Assembly: GCA_024277475.1 (NCBI GenBank)
Contig: JAJRVC010000245.1
Span: 1 to 11,786 of the forward strand
DNA from: Deltaproteobacteria bacterium
Lineage (GTDB): Bacteria > Desulfobacterota > Desulfobacteria > Desulfobacterales > JAFDCJ01
Direction: 5' to 3'
Length of the DNA stretch: 11,786 nt
How positions within the stretch are numbered: the first letter of the stretch is position 1; every line of letters starts with the position of its first letter. Made by a program: the position numbers and the translations under genes. The notes beneath the pieces were generated by a model. It was not told the DNA's origin. It did no database searches and saw only the letters and a list, made by a program, of their open reading frames with translations. This document shows positions 8,601 through 11,786 of the stretch, one piece after another.

Positions 8601-8685
8601 CCGAAGACATCGTATGTGGGTTATTCAAGGAAAAACTTTTTTGCCCATTCCCCAGGGACAGAGAAAGAAAATCAATTTTAAATAA
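2689..8685 (+). CDS. Rhs/YD-repeat toxin-delivery protein, main body with C-terminal toxin tip
   Basis: This is the bulk of the Rhs protein, in the same frame as 1576-2646. Residues are numbered from ATG 1576, counting the TGA as one position; the full chain has 2,369 positions. In order: beta-rich region (to about 800); first DNRLRE-like jelly roll (806-957); short YD-like stretch (VTDNNGNRVQYF, ITKIVYPYDFQGR); second DNRLRE-like jelly roll (1125-1306); YD repeats from 1346 (YDGLGRITETRAYYDD, YDFLNRLTRTTFADG, YRYNSFGELLRRE); a 3-coathanger-like segment (about 1650-1706, VTLKAGQKITLKPGFHAQGG); more YD repeats; the Rhs-associated core (2067-2171, YYLKDHLGSTR, FTGKERDSETGLDYFGARYY, GRWWSVDPL, DPDG); and a variable tip (2172-2369). 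Rhs shells encapsulate the toxin and end in a conserved core where the tip is usually cleaved. The annotated TTG is the first start after the TGA, not a credible native start. Confidence 0.85.
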   Translation: MDFPLMSPDDWATESQSNRTRNQNRGALGYVAALKDPKGRWYNFHYQTYYRKGYHQNPDAVQLVNGEYNSPNKFHIPFRRISEIQYPEGKKSTFVYWEDANPLPPNDGTKCYTGTASTLEDVYLKFLDNTGPDGKPYNMYLDSSPYLCDSLGVGGIGRDPYFTNIVYQRTVYNGAIPIRRDRFNFDWFNYNAHSMPSWSGDQGLEYEDIYYSENTLFAYENNNWEARKRTKFTYRQAPYKNRSYYSPDVGRKILLKSVKNYDGLSSTPFDTVGYVYNREPAYPSTDYHFRKVREKREVNGLLSGISTWSYTMAQDSMNFSRIEVTDPFGRLTVTEFLTDYIPLNDSASITMNTFYENNLTQETWIHPDSQALNDTLILAVNSYYSDREKSEFKYLTTVWYLGADSLFKAYSDTFYYQTGELLVSYQNLTPSSPSQTYTASEGEIYHQPHIGFENSFPDTLTSLENISSVKLKFYVYYVLNSENTRLTEIYEITTPWDPYDPEYPMISVSSVPLTTVNVDSEGWYEIDLTSQYNAWKNDPENSPFYGVRFTIPPDDDSTTFAYKIRRDQYYPQLEETMIRLEVLINNGADTLLYTTYSGYKSPFAGAPGQLKSTLQKNFSQGIAGKQQSFLYNVLAGGNLYQVTDNNGNRVQYFTDIYNIQGKVVQNGGQAFDTLFSRVYNPNVPPETRVYPDPDNSSEYLNIISLVDAYGVPLYSIDANNIFYEYRGDKLNRITKIVYPYDFQGRQLTAENTTENYSTKLLLKSRHNEDNDVWYHFAYITSSNFQVGRSYDPVRGSFDERAYMKFSDLDSLNITNVVSAKLWVYCNTVGNLSNGYILRLASVQDQWDENYNNSQGSPAIGAYGTSTTNDLGIQPGWNRIDISSWFENYYNINERDNGLCLYPYQTIPTNPGNENDYFEFSYEGDFAPKLEITATFSKWIDPGYTLKMEYHDSTNRLIAFNKQAMPDSVTIINSKSESLYDGLGRITETRAYYDDANYYAALTGYTYADQVDSVRNANGHTTYNDYDFLNRLTRTTFADGNTTRKGYGYTNTLGAAYSPVSNADHFLNEIPAGTFFEVDTTIDELGRIKLSYSDAVGNLRQEIVDPGGLNLVTNYYYNALYQQVRVEKPEGDEVRYRYNSFGELLRRESPDAGVVEYHYDPNGNLRFSQDANLRAAAKVLFTGYDGLNRPTVAGIAAGTDSAAFAALRGDSTYTFEGDTANWISVNRYDKTPDPAAYPWNQYDITGVTGQMRNLKGRITANGFRSGAGGIADNDTLTGQYGSAATFTARNTLTTGNPFETTAPNGNVTLKAGQKITLKPGFHAQGGSRFTAAIDTALQNAPQSGKKWQLELYSYDYRGRVEKKWVFRDGLPQITYSYEYNSQNALTKTTVQVGAENFYHFYEYDRLGQLVKVYTSTDGNKPAQADVEYTYNPVGAVDTLRYGEQPGGGFTVELPYQYNLREWLTDIGNVGSASLPFNASYTYFANGNIQESEYRNSGSPMEQRYKYAYSYDNANRLLSADYQYYSGSWQNPARFDVSGLQYDGNGNILELVRKKEDNTTIDNLTYAYIAGTNKLQSVTDAVGVTNEDWDAESSTFAYDGNGNVIEMLENGQPAISSITYDHRNLPVSLITRNGDVVTYRYNASGQRIFKQVGSQTAEHYILDGDQTVAVFENGAVKYWNILANGVVGRRDASGEKLYYLKDHLGSTRAVVDGACTMKEAVDYYPFGLLMPGRIYQSGSETREKFTGKERDSETGLDYFGARYYWAAGGRWWSVDPLYEKYPSFSSYIYAANNPIFFIDPDGRILSVSGDSTTVANVLQYLSGLSATEFSKRYSVQNGVVNLDLSNLDLSSSEGLKLLAQLITSKKNFQLELRPVTSEETAGLGVINESETPRNPWSKAGELPAGAGGRVVVGTNVQWLEAETGLEILLENIVFHELAENYSRTQRGRIYGVGPEAAKIFGTKPYQGAHWDAIRRHRMWVIQGKTFLPIPQGQRKKINFK
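3991..4446 (+). other. First DNRLRE/CBM96-like jelly-roll insert in the Rhs protein
   Basis: Residues 806-957 follow the plan of DNRLRE-type jelly rolls: an entry strand (YTASEGEIYHQPHIGFENSF), VKLKFYVYYVLN, a TTPWDP turn, a GWYEIDLTSQYNAWKND strand-helix, GVRFTIPPDDD and a closing PQLEETMIRLEVLI strand. Such domains occur on surface proteins, some of them carbohydrate-binding. Here it interrupts the shell region and could bind the cell surface (inference). Confidence 0.5.
4948..5493 (+). other. Second DNRLRE/CBM96-like jelly-roll insert in the Rhs protein
   Basis: Residues 1125-1306 repeat the plan of the first insert: AYMKFSDLDSL, VVSAKLWVYCNTV, ILRLASVQDQWDE, GWNRIDISSWFENYYN, DNGLCLYP, FEFSYEGDFAPKLEITATF. 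The match to the DNRLRE pattern (A.L.ly...W.e...W..iDvt......n.G..l......f.S.e....P.L.v) is clearer than in the first copy. The two inserts are diverged at DNA level, so this is not a recent duplication. Confidence 0.55.
7345..8088 (+). repeat. Rhs core repeat, copy 1 (inside the full-length gene)
   Basis: The last 744 bases of the core, from the KEDN codons to the DPDG codons, align without a gap to 9362-10105 at a constant offset of 2,017 bases, and partly to 11436-11786 (offset 2,074 from copy 2). The longest identical blocks seen are 38 bp (7564-7601 and 9581-9618) and 28 bp (7982-8009 and 9999-10026). Similarity stops right after DPDG, where the tips diverge completely. Confidence 0.9.
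8089..8682 (+). other. Variable C-terminal tip 1 of the Rhs protein, HELAEN...H putative metallopeptidase-like toxin
   Basis: The 198 residues after DPDG have no counterpart in cassette 2. They begin with a helical or linker part (VLQYLSGLSATEFSKRY, LDLSNLDLSSSEGLKLLAQL). A strand (GGRVVVGTNVQW) is followed by a helix bearing FHELAENYSRTQ, where His 2304, Glu 2305 and Glu 2308 form an HExxE pattern. YQGAHWDAIRRHR follows about 30 residues later with a further His at 2338. This layout (HE in a helix, later AH..AIR) suggests a zinc metallopeptidase-like effector. The residues are compatible with metal binding, but the classical HExxH is not present, so activity is inferred. The bases are visibly AT-richer than the core (23 G+C of 60 at 8461-8520, 44 of 60 at 6241-6300). 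Confidence 0.5.
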
Positions 8686-8694
8686 AGGTGAAAT

Positions 8695-9315
8695 ATGATA
8701 CGGAAAATGATAATTGTCGTTAGCATGACTCTTCTCATTATTTCTCAAGGTATATTGGGAAAACAAGAATTACGTCTGAACAAAGATGAAGTGGTATTTA
8801 ATATCCATTTAAAAAATCCAGGTGAAGTGACTTTAGAAGATACTATCCAATTGGAAGTAACGATAATCAATAATCGTAGAAAGCCCATTGTTATTCCCGA
8901 TTGGGAAATACCGGGAAAACCATCTCCATTTAAACTTTTTGTGAATGACAATTTGGAGATTGTTCTCGATCTTGGGGGATCAATGTTAGCAAAAATGGGA
9001 ATGATAAGAAAGTTTCAAATCATTAAGCCGGGTGAGAAAGTTTTTAGGAATTTTTATCTTCCGGTTTCCCAATATGTATCCCGGAATGAACAACAAAAAC
9101 AATCAAAAGTAACTTCTCCCTTTTTAAAAGATGTTCCTATTATCGTTTTAGCTGCTTATTCTGATTCAGAATTATTCTTGAGTAGCAATTTGAAAGGTGT
9201 AATAGAGTTTGATGATTATTGGGGCACAATTAAAGGCTGGGAGGGCTCTGGGATAGAAATGTTGGTAGAAATGTTCCGTATATCGGGCATTACGATAAAA
9301 ATAGATTTACAGTAA
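8695..9315 (+). CDS. Exported Ig-fold-like protein, candidate immunity protein for tip 1
   Basis: This 206-residue protein starts 9 bases after the Rhs stop. Its ribosome binding site (AAAGGTG, 8684-8690) overlaps that stop, which implies translational coupling. Residues 1-22 form a signal peptide (MIRKMIIVVSMTLLIISQGILG) without a lipobox cysteine, so the mature protein should be periplasmic. The N-terminal half reads like an Ig-type beta sandwich (TIQLEVTIINNRRKPIVI, PFKLFVNDN, then IIKPGEKVFRNFYLPVSQY). The C-terminal part (VIEFDDYWGTIKGWEG, MLVEMFRISGITIKI) matches nothing I recognise. Its position directly behind a variable Rhs tip is where immunity genes sit in polymorphic-toxin loci. 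A periplasmic site fits an Rhs protein that is itself exported, so the producer needs protection outside the cytoplasm. An Ig-fold inhibitor of a peptidase would be plausible, but the family is not identified. Confidence 0.65.
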   Translation: MIRKMIIVVSMTLLIISQGILGKQELRLNKDEVVFNIHLKNPGEVTLEDTIQLEVTIINNRRKPIVIPDWEIPGKPSPFKLFVNDNLEIVLDLGGSMLAKMGMIRKFQIIKPGEKVFRNFYLPVSQYVSRNEQQKQSKVTSPFLKDVPIIVLAAYSDSELFLSSNLKGVIEFDDYWGTIKGWEGSGIEMLVEMFRISGITIKIDLQ

Positions 9316-9361
9316 TTTTTGCTGCTCTATTCTTTTTGGGAAACATTTTTTTATCCGGTCT
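9316..9361. other. Junction between immunity gene 1 and cassette 2
   Basis: This is 46 bases of T-rich sequence (TTTTT, TCTTTTTGGG, CATTTTTTTA) with no ribosome binding site and no hairpin of note. Rhs homology begins abruptly at 9362 with AAAGAAGACAACAG, shared with cassette 3 at 11436. The left breakpoint of cassette 2 is therefore defined to within a base or two. Confidence 0.7.
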
Positions 9362-10105
9362 AAAGAAGACAACAGCGTGATTGACCAGTTGAGCTACAGC
9401 TATACCCCCGGCACCAACCGCCTGCAAGCTGTAGCCGATGCGGTGGCCACCACCCCGGAGGATTGGGATGCGGAGGATACGCAGTTTAGCTATGACGGGA
9501 ATGGCAACGTAGTGGAGATGCTGGAGAATGGTCAGCCCGCCATTAGCGCCATAACTTATGACCACCGCAACCTGCCGGTAAGCCTGATAACCCGCAACGG
9601 CGACGTGGTGACCTACCGCTACAACGTTGGTAGTCAGCGCATCTTTAAGCAGGTTGGCAGCCAGACGCCGGAATATTACATTATGGATGGCGATCAGACC
9701 GTGGCGGTGGTAAAGGATGGAGTGGTGGAGTATTGGAATATTTTAGCTAACGGTGTGGTGGGCAGGCGCGATGCCGCCGGGAGTAAGTTTTACTACCTGA
9801 AGGATTATCTTGGTAGCACCCGCGCGGTGGTAAACTCCTCCGGCACGGTTGTGGAGGCGCATGATTATTACCCATTGGGGTTGCTGATGCCGGGGAGAGA
9901 TTACCTGAGTGGTGTGCGCACTAAGGAATTGTTTACCGGAAAAGAACGAGATAGCGAGACAGGGCTGGATTACTTTGGCGCACGCTATTACTGGGCTCCC
10001 GGCGGCCGGTGGTGGAGTGTGGATCCGCTGTGGGATAAATACCCATCCCTCAGCCCATACACTTACGCTGCCAACAGCCCGGTGGTTCTTTATGATCCTG
10101 ATGGC
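9362..10105 (+). repeat. Rhs core repeat, copy 2
   Basis: This is the 744-bp gapless counterpart of 7345-8088. Reading phase is preserved between the copies, so any crossover inside them yields an in-frame fusion of the full-length shell to tip 2. Against copy 3, a hand count gives 17 residue differences in the 117 codons both copies share. Confidence 0.9.
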
Positions 10106-10750
10106 CAGATTATTGGTACGATTTCAGGATTAATTGTTAGCACCATCGCTGGGGCTGTAAATGCTTATGTAAATAATGGCGATGTACTCTCCAGAGCCGT
10201 TGAAGGCGGCACAGCAGGACTTGTTACGGGTGCTGTGATTGATTTGGCTGCGGCCACGGGTGGGGGAAGCTTAGTCGTTATGGGATTAGCAGGAGTAGCT
10301 GGTGGTGCTTTAGGAGGTGCAACGGGCGATGTAGCGGGACAAATTGTCTACAACATTGGTGAAGGGCAGAACTTATCCCAAGCAGCTGAGAATGTTAGCT
10401 TAAATCAAACTATTGAAAAAGCTAAAACTGGCGCTGTCTTAGGCGGTGTATCTGCTGGGGTAGGTGTTGGGGTTGGCAAAGTATTAAGTGCTGCTGCAAA
10501 AACAACTAAAACTGTTCAGGCTACTATGTCGCAAAATATCAATACAACAGCTCAGACTTTAAATAAGATGGGCGCGAGTCAAAGTGCTATAAATACCGCG
10601 GTAGGTAAGATTGTGCAGGGAATGGGGCAGGCTGGAAAAAACACTGCTAATACTGTTCTACAAGTTAAAGTTATGACTACTGTTATGACTGATGCTGCCT
10701 TAAATGCAAGTCAATCTCAGAAAAAAGAAGATAAAGATAAGGATGATTAA
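9377..10750 (+). CDS. Displaced Rhs core plus tip 2 (silent cassette, glycine-rich membrane-active tip)
   Basis: The coding sequence is homologous to the Rhs gene from 9362 (KEDNS), but the only in-frame start candidate is the internal GTG at 9377 (Val of NSVIDQ). It has no credible ribosome binding site and no signal peptide, so I regard the unit as a promoterless, startless reserve cassette. Its reading frame is nevertheless intact. Residues 1-243 repeat the Rhs core, with LTRNGDVVTY-type YD units, YYLKDYLGSTR, FTGKERDSETGLDYFGARYY and DPDG. Residues 244-457 are a new tip: hydrophobic Gly/Ala segments (ISGLIVSTIAGAVNAYV, GGTAGLVTGAVIDLAA, VVMGLAGVAGGALGGATG, GGVSAGVGVGVGKVLSAA) with glycine-zipper spacing. 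After these come an Asn/Thr/Gln-rich helical part (INTTAQTLNKMGASQSAINT) and a charged end (KKEDKDKDD). This points to membrane insertion or translocation, with no nuclease or peptidase motif. It could be a pore-former, or a translocation region with a short unknown toxin. Confidence 0.7.
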   Translation: MIDQLSYSYTPGTNRLQAVADAVATTPEDWDAEDTQFSYDGNGNVVEMLENGQPAISAITYDHRNLPVSLITRNGDVVTYRYNVGSQRIFKQVGSQTPEYYIMDGDQTVAVVKDGVVEYWNILANGVVGRRDAAGSKFYYLKDYLGSTRAVVNSSGTVVEAHDYYPLGLLMPGRDYLSGVRTKELFTGKERDSETGLDYFGARYYWAPGGRWWSVDPLWDKYPSLSPYTYAANSPVVLYDPDGQIIGTISGLIVSTIAGAVNAYVNNGDVLSRAVEGGTAGLVTGAVIDLAAATGGGSLVVMGLAGVAGGALGGATGDVAGQIVYNIGEGQNLSQAAENVSLNQTIEKAKTGAVLGGVSAGVGVGVGKVLSAAAKTTKTVQATMSQNINTTAQTLNKMGASQSAINTAVGKIVQGMGQAGKNTANTVLQVKVMTTVMTDAALNASQSQKKEDKDKDD

Positions 10751-10783
10751 AGTTGGGTTGGGAAGTATTGAACTTTTAGAAGC

Positions 10784-10823
10784 ACTATCCCGGCTGACCA
10801 AATAGTCGGGATAGTCGTTTTTT
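10784..10823 (+). terminator. Intrinsic terminator after cassette 2
   Basis: ACTATCCCG (10784-10792) pairs perfectly with CGGGATAGT (10807-10815). The stem can be extended inward by GCT/AGT (one G-T pair) to 12 bp around an 8-base loop, and is followed by CG and six T (10818-10823), then CTTT. This is a textbook rho-independent terminator, placed 33 bases after the stop of tip 2 and before the putative immunity gene. Confidence 0.85.
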
Positions 10824-10861
10824 CTTTATAGAACGTTTAAGTTAAATGCAACTTTATAAAC

Positions 10862-11326
10862 ATGGTAATAGGTATGAAAACGTATATAAGAGTGATGTTT
10901 GTTTTAGGATATACCTTAGCTACTTTGGCCCTTGGTTATTCATTTATAATGCTATGTTTATATAATGGGATATTTAACTTTTTTGACTTTAAACAACAAG
11001 AGGGACGGATATTAGAAGTAAAGGAATTAAAGAAAAACAGTATTATGATTGATTATGAATACAAAGTGAATAATGAGTTATTTCATAACAACATAAGGGT
11101 TTTTCGTAAACTATTTGATGAACATATCCAGGGCAAGAATGTGGTTGTTTATTATAATTCTAAATTTCCTCAAATAAGTTATATTAATAATATAAAGCTA
11201 CTAGCCAAATATTATATAAGTATTGCTTTTTTTACATTGATGCTTATCTTACTAATTCTGTTAGATCGTTTTGCAGACAAAGAGAAGTGGATTTTGAGGT
11301 ATAAACGACTTTTCGAAAGGTTATAG
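10862..11326 (+). CDS. Two-TM DUF3592-like membrane protein, candidate immunity protein for tip 2
   Basis: The product is 154 residues from ATG 10862, or 150 from ATG 10874. Neither start has a strong ribosome binding site: GGTAATAGGT lies just before 10874, and nothing useful lies before 10862. A first membrane segment (about 10-33, VMFVLGYTLATLALGYSFIML) and a second (about 113-134, ISIAFFTLMLILLILL) flank a beta-rich domain with ILEVKEL...IMIDYEYKVNNELFHNN and GKNVVVYYNSKFPQISYI. This is the pattern of DUF3592-type proteins (V.Y.Y.vnG..y...i...gk.V.VyYnP..P..s.l). The C-terminal tail is basic (EKWILRYKRLFERL). It lies between two displaced Rhs cassettes in the immunity slot, and a membrane-embedded protector would suit the membrane-seeking tip 2. 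The gene is very AT-rich (11 G+C of 60 at 11161-11220). A terminator cuts it off from cassette 2, so it probably has its own promoter. A TATAAA at 10855-10860 is too close to the first ATG to be a comfortable -10. Confidence 0.6.
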   Translation: MVIGMKTYIRVMFVLGYTLATLALGYSFIMLCLYNGIFNFFDFKQQEGRILEVKELKKNSIMIDYEYKVNNELFHNNIRVFRKLFDEHIQGKNVVVYYNSKFPQISYINNIKLLAKYYISIAFFTLMLILLILLDRFADKEKWILRYKRLFERL

Positions 11327-11331
11327 AGTTT

Positions 11332-11786
11332 TGAAGCGATGACTCTTCGAATGCCACCACTGCCGCAGACTGGATGCAGAAGACACGCAGTTCCAATATG
11401 ACGCCAACGGCAATATCTTCTCCCTCGCCCGCTACAAAGAAGACAACAGTGTGATTGACCAGTTGAGCTACAGTTACACAGCGGGGAGCAACAGGCTGTC
11501 TTCAATAACGGATGCCATTGCGCCGACCTCGGAAGACTGGGACGCAGAGGATACGCAATTCAGCTACGACGGCAACGGCAATGTGGTGGAGATGCTGGAA
11601 AACGGCCAGCCCGCCATCAGCGCCGTAACTTATGACCACCGCAATTTGCCCGTAAGCCTGCTTACCCGCAATGGGGATTTGGTGACTTACCGCTATAACG
11701 CAAGCAGCCAACGCATTTTTAAGCAGGTTGGCAGTCAAATTCCGGAATATTACCTTATGGATGGTGACCAGACCGTGGCGGTTTAC
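11332..11786 (+). pseudogene. Displaced Rhs core, cassette 3 (frameshifted at its left end, runs off the window)
   Basis: Rhs core similarity restarts within about 30 bases of the immunity-gene stop. From 11373 the frame reads DAEDTQFQYDANGN...YKEDNSVIDQLSYSY and stays open to the window end, stopping mid-core at DGDQTVAVY, well before any tip. Upstream of 11373 the homologous residues (NATTAADW) continue in another frame. TGGATG at 11371 replaces the TGGGAT or TGGGAC seen at the equivalent site in the other copies, so one G was lost. A TGA at 11340-11342 closes the downstream frame. The only start candidate is GTG 11451, equivalent to GTG 9377 in cassette 2. Compared with cassette 2 it keeps one more YD unit on the left, so DAEDTQF.YD.NGN appears twice, 168 bp apart (11373 and 11541). 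It should lead to a third tip and immunity gene beyond the window. Confidence 0.75.

Noticed and set aside
9377..9379. GTG 9377 as a genuine translation start for an independent short Rhs protein
   Set aside because: There is no Shine-Dalgarno sequence. The codon is the Val of a conserved NSVIDQ stretch that also occurs in cassette 3, and homology begins five codons before it.
7345..11786. Insertion sequence or integron-like element carrying the cassettes
   Set aside because: No transposase, integrase, terminal inverted repeats, target duplications or recombination-site repeats are visible. The shared sequence is simply the coding Rhs core.

Overview
This window holds one Rhs/YD-repeat polymorphic-toxin locus with a downstream store of displaced C-terminal cassettes. 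The likely host is a Gram-negative member of the FCB group (Bacteroidota, Calditrichota or a relative). The reasons are the exported 'VGIGTTNP'-type fibre protein, the Rhs protein with a Sec signal instead of a PAAR/T6SS N-terminus, the DNRLRE-like inserts and a 'coathanger' (3CTS-like) segment. Strong GGAGG ribosome binding sites fit Calditrichota or a similar lineage better than classical Bacteroidetes, but I cannot name the organism. No tRNA, rRNA, CRISPR array, transposase or phage structural operon is visible, and every real gene is on the + strand.

Layout. Positions 39-407 hold a decayed remnant of an NmrA-type NAD(P)-binding protein, ending at a 13-C homopolymer. Positions 426-761 are non-coding, with several short inverted repeats, and lead into the locus. 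A secreted fibre-like protein (762-1529) is followed by the giant Rhs reading frame (1576-8685). That frame is open for 2,369 codon positions except for one in-frame TGA at 2644-2646. The Rhs protein carries a signal peptide, an N-terminal beta-rich region, two jelly-roll (DNRLRE-like) inserts, a GC-rich YD-repeat shell, the Rhs core ending in DPDG at 8077-8088, and a 198-residue AT-rich variable tip with an HELAEN...H signature. An exported protein (8695-9315), probably its immunity partner, follows 9 bases after the Rhs stop.

Two displaced cassettes come next. Cassette 2 (9362-10750) repeats the last 744 bp of the Rhs core without a gap, has no usable start, and ends in a different, glycine-rich membrane-seeking tip. 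A strong intrinsic terminator separates it from a two-TM, DUF3592-like membrane protein (10862-11326), the probable immunity protein. Cassette 3 (about 11332 to the window end) begins another core copy, with a frameshift at its left edge, and runs out of the window before its tip.

How the parts work together (inference). The fibre protein and the Rhs shell are exported, and the toxic tip sits at the end of the Rhs chain. The downstream cassettes are spare tips that homologous recombination in the core could swap in, in frame, with simultaneous loss of the old tip and its immunity gene. The two predicted immunity proteins are periplasmic and membrane-bound, which suggests that both toxins act in the cell envelope.
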